A stretch of DNA of 23,492 bases from Euryarchaeota archaeon UBA40 (GTDB lineage Archaea; Thermoplasmatota; Poseidoniia; Poseidoniales; Thalassarchaeaceae). Of the stretch, positions 1 to 7,957 are shown in pieces. Positions within the stretch are counted from its first letter, which is position 1. Each line of letters starts with the position of its first letter. The position numbers and the translations under genes were made by a program. The stretch covers positions 1-23,492 of the forward strand of contig DAYJ01000023.1 in assembly GCA_002506875.1 (NCBI GenBank), given 5' to 3'. Below the pieces are notes generated by a model. It was not told where the DNA came from, made no database searches, and saw only the letters and a list, made by a program, of their open reading frames with translations.

Positions 1-1
1 G

Positions 2-445
2 GTGAATTCAGCAAGAAAAAAAAGAGGTGATGAGGCAGCAGAATTCGTTCACGGAAAGGCCGAGGATTTGCCATTTGATGATTCTTCATTTGATGCCGTT
101 TGTACATTGTTCTCTTTCAGAGATTGGTATGACAAGCCTGCTGGGCTGAAGGAAGTACTTCGGGTGCTAAAGCCAGGTGGTCGAATCGTAATCGTGGACC
201 CCGCAAAAATAAACCGAGTCCACGGATGGCTCGGTTACCTCTACATGCGCATGTGGGTCGGATCATATGCTCGCTTTATCTGTCGACAAAAAGACCATCC
301 TTGGAAGTGGTTAACCAAGACCTATGTCCACTTTGGGACCACGAAAGATTACGTCAAGATGTTGAAGGACACCGGATTTGTTGAAGTTCAATCAAAGGTA
401 ATATTCCCCGGAATGTCAACAATATGGCAAGGGCAGAAAGCTTGA
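2..445 (+). CDS. UbiE/MenG-like SAM-dependent methyltransferase, C-terminal part (5' end outside window)
   Basis: This is the distal part of a class I SAM-dependent methyltransferase; the frame is open to the left edge, so the GTG at position 2 is probably internal. The glycine-rich SAM-binding motif I is missing because it lies upstream. Visible are the post-I segment AEDLPFDDSSFDAV, then FRDWYDK, which resembles the UbiE/MenG pattern FGLRNVTDK, and the LKPGGRIVIVD strand. The segment ML-x3-GF and the ending WQGQKA also match the UbiE end. The family methylates demethylmenaquinone or related quinones. It converges on the geranylgeranyl-reductase-like gene with only 17 bases between stops, and a long-chain prenyl synthase follows, which fits quinone tailoring. 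The family call is good; the quinone substrate is inferred. Base composition here is more AT-rich than in most of the window. Confidence 0.8.
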   Translation: MNSARKKRGDEAAEFVHGKAEDLPFDDSSFDAVCTLFSFRDWYDKPAGLKEVLRVLKPGGRIVIVDPAKINRVHGWLGYLYMRMWVGSYARFICRQKDHPWKWLTKTYVHFGTTKDYVKMLKDTGFVEVQSKVIFPGMSTIWQGQKA

Positions 446-462
446 CTTCAGGTCATAGTGAA

Positions 463-1563
463 CTAGAACAATCCAAACATCCGCCGACAAGTTACAGCTC
501 GCCAGATGATTCCTTTTGTTAATGGGTTGAACAATAAATTCAGAAGCCAATCTGGAAGCCTGAATAAGATACTACCAAATTTGAATGAACGCTTTGAATT
601 ACGCATAACTTTGCCCATTTGTTTCTTCCATCTTGATTCGTATTCTTTCAGAGGAGTGCCATTTTCAAAGTGCTCTGATATTACTTGACCTGCGATTCTC
701 CCCCCAACCATTGCAATGGTAATACCTGCACCATTTGATGGCAATACCATTCCTGCAGAGTCCCCAACAAGCATGTAATTCCCTTTAACGAATGTTTTGA
801 TTGTCCCAGACATGGGCAGCGCCCCTGCACCTCTGAAAGTTATTTCACCCTGGTATTTTGAGATGAAATCATTCGTGTATGCATTAATTGACTTACCCTT
901 AGCAAAATTACGTTGGATTCCAAGCCCTATATTTGCAAAACCTGTCTTTGGGAACATCCAAGCGTAGCCACCAGGAGCTGATGAACCGAAATGCAGCTCT
1001 ACAGCATCACCAAAATTTCCTTCCATCAAAACAAACTTAACTGGAATTTTCAATGATTTCTCATCCCAGTAATCTCGCCTTATAGGGTCACTATGACCAC
1101 CGGCTCCAACAATAATCTTGGCAACTATTGTATCCCCATTCCGAAGATGGACTGTGTTTCCTTCGACTGATTGAACATAATGGTCAACTAGGTATTTCGC
1201 TCCTGCTTTTTTTGCTAATTCTACTAGGGCTTCATCATGTGCAACACGATTCAATACTAAACCCTCGAAGGGATATTTCAGTGGTTTTCCAGAGGGTGGA
1301 ACTACATGCATCTCAGTTGAATATCGAGATATTGCATGATCAGGTGTTAGGAACAAATCGTCCATATCTGGAACATCGGGGCAAAGACGGCGCATCTCAT
1401 CATTGCTAGGAACCAATTCCCCACACTGCAACGGAGTTCCAATCGGATCTCTACCATCAATCACAAGAACATCGATACCGCTCATTGCAGCATATCTGGC
1501 AGTTGTACTACCTCCTGGACCGCCCCCAATGATTACAACATCATATTCACCGATTTTGGCCAT
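463..1563 (-). CDS. Geranylgeranyl reductase family flavoprotein
   Basis: FAD-dependent reductase of the geranylgeranyl reductase family, which saturates isoprenoid double bonds in archaeal membrane lipids, quinone tails or free prenyl chains. The 366-residue product shows the Rossmann FAD motif GGGPGG (residues 13-18) with acidic D36 ending strand 2, the family PLQCGE segment (44-49), GGYAWMFP (198-205), and the second FAD motif VGDSAGMVLPSNGAG (266-280). The ATG at 1563 is preferred over an in-frame upstream ATG at 1596: it has a strong SD (GGAGGGTG) and sits one base past the stop of the prenyl synthase, whereas the upstream ATG lies inside that gene. The two genes form an operon driven from upstream of 2545. 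Likely substrates are archaeal lipid precursors or a prenyl-quinone; the sequence cannot decide. Codons are visibly more AT-rich than in downstream genes. Confidence 0.88.
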   Translation of the reverse strand: MAKIGEYDVVIIGGGPGGSTTARYAAMSGIDVLVIDGRDPIGTPLQCGELVPSNDEMRRLCPDVPDMDDLFLTPDHAISRYSTEMHVVPPSGKPLKYPFEGLVLNRVAHDEALVELAKKAGAKYLVDHYVQSVEGNTVHLRNGDTIVAKIIVGAGGHSDPIRRDYWDEKSLKIPVKFVLMEGNFGDAVELHFGSSAPGGYAWMFPKTGFANIGLGIQRNFAKGKSINAYTNDFISKYQGEITFRGAGALPMSGTIKTFVKGNYMLVGDSAGMVLPSNGAGITIAMVGGRIAGQVISEHFENGTPLKEYESRWKKQMGKVMRNSKRSFKFGSILFRLPDWLLNLLFNPLTKGIIWRAVTCRRMFGLF

Positions 1564-1564
1564 T

Positions 1565-2545
1565 TCACACCCTCCGACCAATCGAAATCTCTGCAAGACC
1601 CTCCATTAGACGTCTAGCCGGCGATTCCGGGAGAGAACGGAGATGATTGAGTGCAGTCATAAGTTGGGTCTCGATTAGATTCATTGTATATTCTAGAGAT
1701 CCTGCCTCTTCAAGAAGAATGAGAAGTTCATCCCAATGGGAGTCATTGAAATCAGCAAGAATCTCTGCAATTCTATTTCGCGACTCACCATGTAGCATCG
1801 TCAACGCATGGATAAGTGGCAGAGTCATCTTACCCTCATGGACATCGGTTCCTCTGGGCTTGCCCATCTGCATGTCTCCGGTCAAATCAAGAAGGTCGTC
1901 CACCATCTGGAATGCTATACCAATCCCCATCCCAAAGGCCTCGAGGTGCGCCACTACCTCTTCTGAGGCACCTGCAACTACAGCAGCTGAGCCACATGCA
2001 ATGGAGAATGGGCCAGCGGTCTTCCCCCGGATAATCTCATCATAATCCTCAGGACGTGTCGTCAAATCACGGATATGTTTCATCTGCTTGAGTTCCCCCG
2101 CTGCGATGGCAGAACAGGTGCGCATCACTGCATCCACAATCCGGTCTTCTGATTTAGCACCTAAGCCGAAACCTATTGCAAACAAATAATCACCCACAAC
2201 GATAGCTTCAGCGTCTCCATAAGTAGTGTGAAGTGTGGGGGCTCCACGACGAAGGCGTGCTCCATCGTTCAGATCATCATGGACGAGTGTGGCGGTGTGA
2301 ATGAGTTCGAACGAGAGGGCCAAATCTAGAATCGGTGCATGACTGTCACCACCGGCCGCCTCATGCGCGAGAAGCGTCAACACCGGGCGCCAACGCTTCC
2401 CTCCCGCCATCAATATGGAACGAGCTATTCTCATCGCATCGCTAGACGGACCTCCAAGTTCTGTCTGAACAAGATCCTCCAAAGCGTTCTCTACGATGTC
2501 CCGTCGAGATGACAGTTCGGCCTGGATCGCATCGAGTTCAACCAT
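1565..2545 (-). CDS. Long-chain polyprenyl (E-isoprenyl) diphosphate synthase
   Basis: Trans-prenyltransferase that condenses isopentenyl diphosphate onto an allylic diphosphate. The 326-residue protein has GGKRWRP (residues 48-54), first aspartate-rich motif DDLND (90-94), second motif DDLLD (216-220) and the KMTLPLIHAL helix. Residues 5 and 4 before the first Asp are small (Ala85, Thr86); in this family small residues there usually mean products longer than C20, as in quinone side-chain synthases, so a menaquinone or dolichol-length chain is as likely as GGPP. There is no SD before the ATG, but a TATA-like element lies about 26-34 bases upstream, consistent with a leaderless transcript. It is first gene of a two-gene operon with the reductase downstream. 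Confidence 0.9.
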   Translation of the reverse strand: MVELDAIQAELSSRRDIVENALEDLVQTELGGPSSDAMRIARSILMAGGKRWRPVLTLLAHEAAGGDSHAPILDLALSFELIHTATLVHDDLNDGARLRRGAPTLHTTYGDAEAIVVGDYLFAIGFGLGAKSEDRIVDAVMRTCSAIAAGELKQMKHIRDLTTRPEDYDEIIRGKTAGPFSIACGSAAVVAGASEEVVAHLEAFGMGIGIAFQMVDDLLDLTGDMQMGKPRGTDVHEGKMTLPLIHALTMLHGESRNRIAEILADFNDSHWDELLILLEEAGSLEYTMNLIETQLMTALNHLRSLPESPARRLMEGLAEISIGRRV

Positions 2546-2570
2546 GGTTATGGATGGATACCGTGGGGTG

Positions 2571-2579
2571 TGCTATATC
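2571..2579. promoter_or_regulatory. Near-symmetric TATA-like element between divergent genes
   Basis: The core CTATAT lies between the prenyl synthase (minus) and the HemC-like gene (plus). On the minus strand it is 26-34 bases from the ATG at 2545, the spacing expected for a leaderless archaeal transcript. On the plus strand transcription would begin near 2600, leaving a short leader with GAGGGAC before the ATG at 2618. One element could serve both directions. Assigned from sequence and spacing only. Confidence 0.45.
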
Positions 2580-2617
2580 AACGGGTGTCCGGTCGAATAC
2601 AATCGAGGGACAGGCGT

Positions 2618-3607
2618 ATGGAGCGAATGGGAGTATACTCAACCATACACCATCCCTCCAGTGATCGCCTTGAGGTAGTCCGGGAACGGATTAAGGAGAT
2701 CGAAATCGAAGAGGTTCAGAGCCTTGACGACGCATGGTCAGCTCTAGATGCTGGAGATTTAGATCTTGTTCTCGCACCCGCAAACCTCGTTTGGGATGAA
2801 CGAATAAAACTCGCTTCAATGCAATTTGATGTCGTTGCCGCATTAACACGTAACCACCCACATCACGTTCTCGTCAGTGAAGATGGGCTAGAACACTTTC
2901 CCGCAGGAGGTATCATCCTCTGTGACGAACCTCTAATTTGTAGACAGATTAGGCGGCGGAGAAAGAAAATCGATATTCGTAAATTCGACACCATGAATAT
3001 TGAACCCACCACCGCTGAAGGTCTGCGTACTGCTCAGAATCTAATTCAATCAGGTGAGATCAATGGATTTGTGACTCACAGAGGAGCATACGATGCTGCC
3101 GGCCTAAATGGTCGGAGACATGCATTGCACAATGATCCAGAAGAAAGAGGAGTACCTCGATTTGTCCCCACTCCGTTCTGTGATCTAATCGTCGTCATAA
3201 CTCGCCAAGGATACCCGGGCCACACTCTCTCTGATTGGACAGATGAACATGCATTCAATGCGTGGATAGTACAACGGACAATTATGCATCGGACACCTGC
3301 TGAACTCCACGAATTGGTGGGCATCCACTACCGGCAACAACGAATCGGTTCAATCCTTACAGAAGCAGAACGAGTGAATGACCTCTTTATCCTCGATAAT
3401 CTCATTGATCCTGAAGGCGAGGTGGATGACCAGCCACGCTACGAGGTTATCGTCGAACTCCTCAGCAAGGATGGATTACGCACCACCTCTATCGAGCGTA
3501 TCGGTCCAATAAGCCGTCTCGGCGTCGATATTCAATTCATGATGAACGATTGGAATTCCATACTAGAACGGTTCATGACTGATGAAGACAGTTTCATCCA
3601 ACCTTGA
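2618..3607 (+). CDS. Divergent HemC (porphobilinogen deaminase)-fold protein, probably not a deaminase
   Basis: The 329-residue product aligns by eye with hydroxymethylbilane synthase over most of its length. Residues 39-50 match the AL-x-G-x-DIAVHS helix-strand, and 83-97 (HVLVSEDGLEHFPAG) match the DAFVS...LPAG block. Residues 101-120 match TSSLRR and the helix after it, 134-165 match TRL-x-KL...GEYDAIILA-x-AGLKRLGL, and 180-196 match the VPAVGQGA-x-IECR hinge. Key residues are altered: the catalytic-Asp KDLP segment reads ANLVW (55-59), SSLRR is replaced by EPLICRQIRRR, and the cofactor-cysteine GGC motif is absent from the C-terminal domain. Loss of tetrapyrrole synthase activity is therefore predicted, and the fold may serve as a periplasmic-binding-protein-like ligand domain. 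The ATG at 2618 has GAGGGAC upstream, which is better supported than the earlier in-frame ATG at 2570. The real role is unknown. Confidence 0.62.
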   Translation: MERMGVYSTIHHPSSDRLEVVRERIKEIEIEEVQSLDDAWSALDAGDLDLVLAPANLVWDERIKLASMQFDVVAALTRNHPHHVLVSEDGLEHFPAGGIILCDEPLICRQIRRRRKKIDIRKFDTMNIEPTTAEGLRTAQNLIQSGEINGFVTHRGAYDAAGLNGRRHALHNDPEERGVPRFVPTPFCDLIVVITRQGYPGHTLSDWTDEHAFNAWIVQRTIMHRTPAELHELVGIHYRQQRIGSILTEAERVNDLFILDNLIDPEGEVDDQPRYEVIVELLSKDGLRTTSIERIGPISRLGVDIQFMMNDWNSILERFMTDEDSFIQP

Positions 3608-3661
3608 CGCCGCACCGAGTTCAACCCTCAGAACCGTGCGCTGGCCCTCATAAGGGGCGGA

Positions 3662-3703
3662 ACATATACAATGGCTACGAGGCGGAACCTCAACCCTGAG
3701 GGG
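3662..3703 (+). promoter_or_regulatory. TATA box and SD-containing hairpin before the SAP gene
   Basis: ACATATACA (3662-3670) is a TATA-like element; transcription would start about 25 bases later, near 3688-3692. That point coincides with a small hairpin, CCTCA (3688-3692) paired with TGAGG (3697-3701) around an ACCC loop. The 3' arm is part of the SD GAGGGG for the ATG at 3709, so the hairpin could partly mask the ribosome site. The stem is only 5 bp, so the regulatory meaning is weak. Confidence 0.4.
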
Positions 3704-3708
3704 CATCT

Positions 3709-5391
3709 ATGGTAGACCGGGCAGACCTTCTGGTGACTATCCAGACAGGCCGTCTTGAAGAACTGAAGGAGATTGCTGCGAACCACAGTATCTCTCGTAC
3801 AGGGTCTGTCGAACGGTTACGTGTCCGGCTTATCGAACAATTGATTCTTGACGAAGAAGAACTGGCGTGGGATGGCATCCAGGACATGTCGAATCGGCAC
3901 CTTACAGACGTCCTCAAGGTGTTTGGAATCAAGAGTTCAGGATCGCACAAGGACAAGAGACAACGTCTTTGGCTGCATGTTCACCAAGACCCAAAGACGC
4001 TGAGTATAGACACACTACCAGACATGAATCGTGATGACCTTCACGAATTGTGTGCTCGACTAGAAATGCCAAGGTCGGGGAACAAGACGCAGTTGGTTGC
4101 TCGTGTAGGAGGGGTGCTCTCTTCCCAAGAAGGCGCATGGGGGCGTATTAAGCGGTCTGTAAAGCGAGGAGCGGTCGCACCTGCGAAGGTCCCGGCCTCC
4201 CAGAAAGAAGCTCCAATTCCAGTAGAGAATACTCCTATCCAAGAGAACACAATGGATGTGCCAGCCATCGAAGAAGATACCCCTGAAGAAGAGACGGTGG
4301 TAGAGGCTCCTCTCGAGGAGGTGACCCCGGATGAGGCAACAGAAGATCACGTGGCTGACACAAGGCCGCTTAGCTCCACTATCGAAGCAGGCGCAGAAAT
4401 TGCATTGAATGACCTACAAAGTCGCGAGGCAGAGGTCCGCTCACTAATCAGGGACTTCCTACTATTAGGCGATCAGACCCCCGAGGATATCACGGCATTC
4501 ATTGAAGATCTCAAACCACGCGGTTTCGCGGTTCAACATTCGATTGTGCGAGATGCTATCCTTGATCTTGTGGCAGAAATGGCAGAACGGCGAGCTGCAG
4601 AGCAAGAGGCACAATCACTACTCCCTGGATCTTGGCGAGAGAGACAAGCAATTCGCCGGTTTGAAGAACTGCGTAACTCCCTTCTTGATGTGCTTGAAGA
4701 AACCCTCCTCTCCGCACGAGGAGATATTCCTGCTGCAAGGATGGGATTCGAAAATCATGCCCGTGAGAGTGGATTAGACCTTGAGCTCCCTGCAATCAGT
4801 GGGCGGATTCACGCTCTCTTTGACCTCCAAATTTCTCTCAATGAAATGGAAATGAACGTTGACCCCGTTGCAGCACGACGCGACCGAGCCATTCGCCTCC
4901 TACTCCGCAGAGTAGACGAAATCGATGCGACCGCTCGCGCAACTCTTGAAAGAATGGAGATGCAAATCGAATCATTAGAGCGCATCGTAGAGACTGTCAT
5001 TCGCAGAAATGATGGACAATTCACCTCATTGGAACACTCCCTAATGATTCGATTCCTTGAACGACGAGGCTGGGATGCAAACCATCCAGAGGTCCGCCCA
5101 CGTCTGATTGCAGCCGCAGGAGCCCTTGCTGTCGAAATGGGTTACATCTCTGAGGATCAAATGCCCACTTTACCTGGACAGATTGCACTCGATCCTGAAC
5201 GCGTCACCAATGTAGTAGAAACGCTGAACGAAGTACTGGAATCATTCGGACGGAAGCCAGCTAGAACTGTGGAAGAACTTGACAATAACGAAGAAGAGAA
5301 TGTAGACGAGGCAGAGGTCGCCCGACGTACTCTCGATGCTGCAGATGCTGTCCTTGACCGCCTTCGTAAGATGACCGAAGAAGGCGCCTGA
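3709..5391 (+). CDS. Triple SAP-domain, helical putative DNA-binding protein
   Basis: 560-residue protein of unknown specific function. Three SAP-like helix-extended-helix DNA-binding motifs lie in tandem: about residues 3-46 (RADLL...LKEIAANHSIS...SVERLRVRLIEQL), 57-92 (LTDVLKVFGIKSSGSHKDKRQRL) and 103-135 (MNRDDLHELCARLEM...NKTQLVARV). A short basic stretch follows (146-153), then an acidic, proline-rich linker (about 160-225) that is probably disordered. The remainder (about 226-560) is charged and alpha-helical with coiled-coil-like heptads. SAP motifs generally bind AT-rich or structured DNA, so a chromatin, replication or repair role is plausible. No catalytic motif is seen. The start is supported by GAGGGG five bases upstream. 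Its stop directly abuts the stop of the convergent secretion ATPase, with no bases between. Confidence 0.75.
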   Translation: MVDRADLLVTIQTGRLEELKEIAANHSISRTGSVERLRVRLIEQLILDEEELAWDGIQDMSNRHLTDVLKVFGIKSSGSHKDKRQRLWLHVHQDPKTLSIDTLPDMNRDDLHELCARLEMPRSGNKTQLVARVGGVLSSQEGAWGRIKRSVKRGAVAPAKVPASQKEAPIPVENTPIQENTMDVPAIEEDTPEEETVVEAPLEEVTPDEATEDHVADTRPLSSTIEAGAEIALNDLQSREAEVRSLIRDFLLLGDQTPEDITAFIEDLKPRGFAVQHSIVRDAILDLVAEMAERRAAEQEAQSLLPGSWRERQAIRRFEELRNSLLDVLEETLLSARGDIPAARMGFENHARESGLDLELPAISGRIHALFDLQISLNEMEMNVDPVAARRDRAIRLLLRRVDEIDATARATLERMEMQIESLERIVETVIRRNDGQFTSLEHSLMIRFLERRGWDANHPEVRPRLIAAAGALAVEMGYISEDQMPTLPGQIALDPERVTNVVETLNEVLESFGRKPARTVEELDNNEEENVDEAEVARRTLDAADAVLDRLRKMTEEGA

Positions 5392-6630
5392 CTAGTTTAC
5401 TGCCGCGTGATAGGTCTGGATTACCCGCGTTACAGATTCAATATCACGAATCTCACGGTTCACGAGATCAGTGAGAATCTGCTCCTTCTGCCGGACAATC
5501 GCTTCGAAATCGGCAGGTGTACAGCCCTTTGCGGCACAGATAATCTCTCGAACCTTACTCGGAACACCGGTCTCGACAATCTTGCCCTGACCTGCATCAT
5601 ACTTCCAGATAGGATTCAGCCGTGGCGTGTCGCCTTCCATGCCTGCAATCTCAGCCACCTCTGTGATACGACGAATGTTCTTGCCACCTACGTTCAAACG
5701 CGCCTGCATGATAATCAAATCGAGTGCACTGAGCATAATAGCGGGAACTGCCATTGGGGGATTGACTAGACGCTTGACCGTCTCGTTAGCCGTGTTGGCG
5801 TGAAGGCTCCCGAACGAACCATCGTGGCCAGTATTCATCGCCATGAGTAAAGTTGCAGCTTCTGGACCACGAACCTCACCAACAATCACGCGATCTGGAC
5901 GCATCCTGAGGCTTGACTTCAGGCAATCGTTCATGTCAATCTCAGAAGTACCATCCGGGCGATGTGCACGAGTTTCCATTCGCAGCCAGTGGTCGTGATG
6001 GATAGAGAGTTCTGCAGTATCCTCTACTGAGAGGACACGATCTGACCATGGGACAAACATCCCAAGGCAATTCAACGTGGTGGTTTTACCCGAACCAGTG
6101 CCTCCAGCGATGACGAAATTTGCAGGCTTGGCGCCCATACCATCAACCCAAGTCCAGAACATCGCAGCGAGTCGGGGCGAAACAGTCCCCCAACGAATAA
6201 GGTCGACAATAGTGATTGGATCTTCGCGGAACTTTCGGATTGTGAGGGTTGGCCCATCAGGAGATACTGGAGGGATGGTACCATTGACACGCGAACCATC
6301 GGGTAGACGGCCGTCGAAAATCGGAACCATACCTGGACCATCACCCAAAGGGACATCAGTGAATGAAGCGATATTCTTGGAGATCTGAATGCCTTCTTCA
6401 TCCTCAACCCATATGTTGGTCCGGCACATTCCATGCTTGCGATGAGCAATCTTCACGCACTGCTTTCCACCATTGTACATCACTTCCTCAAGATCATCGT
6501 CATCGAGAAGAACCTGTAACACACCGTAGGGGTTTGCAGCAATCTGCCCATTGAATTCGTAAAATGGTGTAGGATGCCCTTCTTCACTGTAGATGATGAC
6601 GTCGCCGTATTGATCAATAATATCTGCCAT
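5392..6630 (-). CDS. CpaF/TadA-type secretion ATPase (type II/IV secretion superfamily)
   Basis: Cytoplasmic hexameric ATPase that powers assembly of pili, archaella or related secretion machines. The 412-residue protein contains an N-terminal domain with DLEEVMYNGG (46-55), Walker A GGTGSGKT (176-183), the Asp box VEDTAEL (202-208), Walker B RVIVGEVRGPEA (247-258), and the His box TGHDGSFGSLHANT (267-280). All ATPase motifs are intact. Two T2SSF membrane proteins lie immediately upstream, nine bases away, giving the classic motor-plus-platform pair. The closest-looking group is CpaF/TadA or the archaeal FlaI/EpdL relatives; there is no archaellin, prepilin or peptidase in the window. The ATG has GAGGG upstream. 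It is the last gene of the run that begins with RPA. Confidence 0.9.
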   Translation of the reverse strand: MADIIDQYGDVIIYSEEGHPTPFYEFNGQIAANPYGVLQVLLDDDDLEEVMYNGGKQCVKIAHRKHGMCRTNIWVEDEEGIQISKNIASFTDVPLGDGPGMVPIFDGRLPDGSRVNGTIPPVSPDGPTLTIRKFREDPITIVDLIRWGTVSPRLAAMFWTWVDGMGAKPANFVIAGGTGSGKTTTLNCLGMFVPWSDRVLSVEDTAELSIHHDHWLRMETRAHRPDGTSEIDMNDCLKSSLRMRPDRVIVGEVRGPEAATLLMAMNTGHDGSFGSLHANTANETVKRLVNPPMAVPAIMLSALDLIIMQARLNVGGKNIRRITEVAEIAGMEGDTPRLNPIWKYDAGQGKIVETGVPSKVREIICAAKGCTPADFEAIVRQKEQILTDLVNREIRDIESVTRVIQTYHAAVN

Positions 6631-6639
6631 GTTATTCCC

Positions 6640-7377
6640 TCAAAATAGATTCCCTGCGACCAAATAGACGCCTTGGAAAAGAACGGTTGAGATGAACATC
6701 CCCAGTGGAGCGGTCCATACATACTGGCCCAATCGGTCGAGCATACGACCACTGATCACCACAGTCACACCTGTAGCAGCCGCTGAAAAGATGTAGAGGG
6801 CATTCAAGGTTGAACCCAACGGATAACCTGTAGCTGGCCCTGCAAATACGCCAACAATGAAGCCGGTAATCACTGGAAGCATCAATGCCATGAGAATGAT
6901 CATGGTAAAGGCTTGACCAAACACCTTCTCCTCTTTCATGCGAAGAAGAGTATTGAGTTTCTCATACTCAATGCTCATCCGATAGGTGACATCCTGAAGC
7001 GGAGCGTTCTGTTCAAGCGCAGCATCAAGCAAATTTACCACACGCTGAACCATAGTGCTCCTAGTTTCGATTGCGAAACGGGCAAGAGCAGCACTGAATG
7101 AAGTGGCTTGAGCCCGTTCAAGAGCGACATCGAGTAACTTTCCTGCCTCGTCATTTCTAGATTTTGCAACATCAGCGAATGCCTGTTCAAGTCCAAGTCC
7201 AGCACCTAGTTCAGCGGAAATCAACTCCAACATCTCAGGAAGAGCACGCTCAATGCTACGACGCCGACTATGCTCACGCATCAATGGAATCGCCCCCCCT
7301 AGGCAGATGATGGCAAGGGGAAGCAGGATAATTGCGGCGGGATTGTCGTTAAGACGCTCCATCAACTGCCAAATCAT
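6640..7377 (-). CDS. T2SSF/TadB-TadC-like membrane platform protein (second copy)
   Basis: Integral membrane protein of the type II secretion F (GspF/TadB/TadC) family, which forms the inner-membrane platform turned by the secretion ATPase. The 245-residue product has an N-terminal membrane segment (PAAIILLPLAIICLGG) and a cytoplasmic helical T2SSF domain (ALPEMLELISAELGAGLGLEQAF onwards). Three more membrane segments follow (around FTMIILMALMLPVITG, ALYIFSAAATGVTVVI and LGMFISTVLFQGVYLVAG). The ATG at 7377 has SD GGTGAGG; the in-frame TTG at 7392 that overlaps the previous stop is less likely. It lies between its paralogue and the ATPase in the same operon. Together the two short proteins look like a split version of the double-domain archaeal FlaJ. 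Confidence 0.85.
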   Translation of the reverse strand: MIWQLMERLNDNPAAIILLPLAIICLGGAIPLMREHSRRRSIERALPEMLELISAELGAGLGLEQAFADVAKSRNDEAGKLLDVALERAQATSFSAALARFAIETRSTMVQRVVNLLDAALEQNAPLQDVTYRMSIEYEKLNTLLRMKEEKVFGQAFTMIILMALMLPVITGFIVGVFAGPATGYPLGSTLNALYIFSAAATGVTVVISGRMLDRLGQYVWTAPLGMFISTVLFQGVYLVAGNLF

Positions 7378-7388
7378 ATCCTCACCTC

Positions 7389-7955
7389 TCAAACTCCAGG
7401 ATCCTTCGTGTGTGCCTTGAGGCCAATCAGGGCCATTATGACTACCGAAATCGTGTAACCAGCCATCGAAATCATGTTTGCGGTGGCGGGCGAAGGTGCA
7501 GTAATACCTGCAACTGGGACTGTGAATAAGTAGGGCATGACTGCGACCAATGGCAACATAATCGGACCAAGCATACCAACGGTGAGTAGACCTGTGGGCA
7601 TACCTTCGAGAGCTTCGATGTACTTCTCAATCCGCTCAGTACGTTCCTCCTCTTCGCGATCGGCTTGACGGCGGAGATCCACAATGAGGTCGGTATTCGA
7701 AGTCACATTCGTTTTCAGAGTGTTAAGAAGGCGCTTGTACCCTGTGGACTTCGTCCGAGTAGCAGCCTTTGTCAGTTCATCTTCAAGACGACGCCCATCA
7801 TTGACACCTTTCATGATTCGTTCCATGTCGGTGCTGATTGCCCCATACCCACCTCGAGCGAGATTAATCAGGACTGATTCAAGACCGATGCCTGCTCCAA
7901 GAAGGACATCAAATGCACGCAATGCAGCGAGAAGATCTCGTTCTTCGGATTCCAT
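7389..7955 (-). CDS. T2SSF/TadC-like membrane platform protein (first copy)
   Basis: 188-residue T2SSF-family protein, shorter than typical bacterial TadB/TadC. The N-terminal half is a soluble helical T2SSF domain (LLAALRAFDVLLGAGIGLESVL, GRRLEDELTKAA). It is followed by a charged helix (ADREEEERTERIEKYIEALEGM) and two membrane segments (about TVGMLGPIMLPLVAVMPYLF and SMAGYTISVVIMALIGL). The start chosen is ATG 7955 with SD GGAGG seven bases upstream; a TTG at 7961 would overlap the previous stop but is poorer. The gap to the upstream gene is two bases and to the downstream paralogue eleven, so the genes are almost certainly co-transcribed. Predicted partner: the downstream T2SSF protein and the CpaF-type ATPase. 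Confidence 0.83.
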   Translation of the reverse strand: MESEERDLLAALRAFDVLLGAGIGLESVLINLARGGYGAISTDMERIMKGVNDGRRLEDELTKAATRTKSTGYKRLLNTLKTNVTSNTDLIVDLRRQADREEEERTERIEKYIEALEGMPTGLLTVGMLGPIMLPLVAVMPYLFTVPVAGITAPSPATANMISMAGYTISVVIMALIGLKAHTKDPGV

Positions 7956-7957
7956 GC

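Noticed and set aside
2618..3607. Annotation as functional porphobilinogen deaminase (hemC)
   Set aside because: The cofactor cysteine, catalytic aspartate and cofactor-binding arginine pattern are not found at the expected places.
3671..3715. 14-codon mini-frame (ATG at 3671) before the SAP gene, possible leader peptide
   Set aside because: Its ATG is only a few bases after the TATA element, upstream of where transcription should start, so it is probably not transcribed.
5392..7955. Archaellum operon
   Set aside because: No archaellin, FlaC/D/E/F/G/H-like or preflagellin peptidase gene is present, and the T2SSF proteins are split and short.
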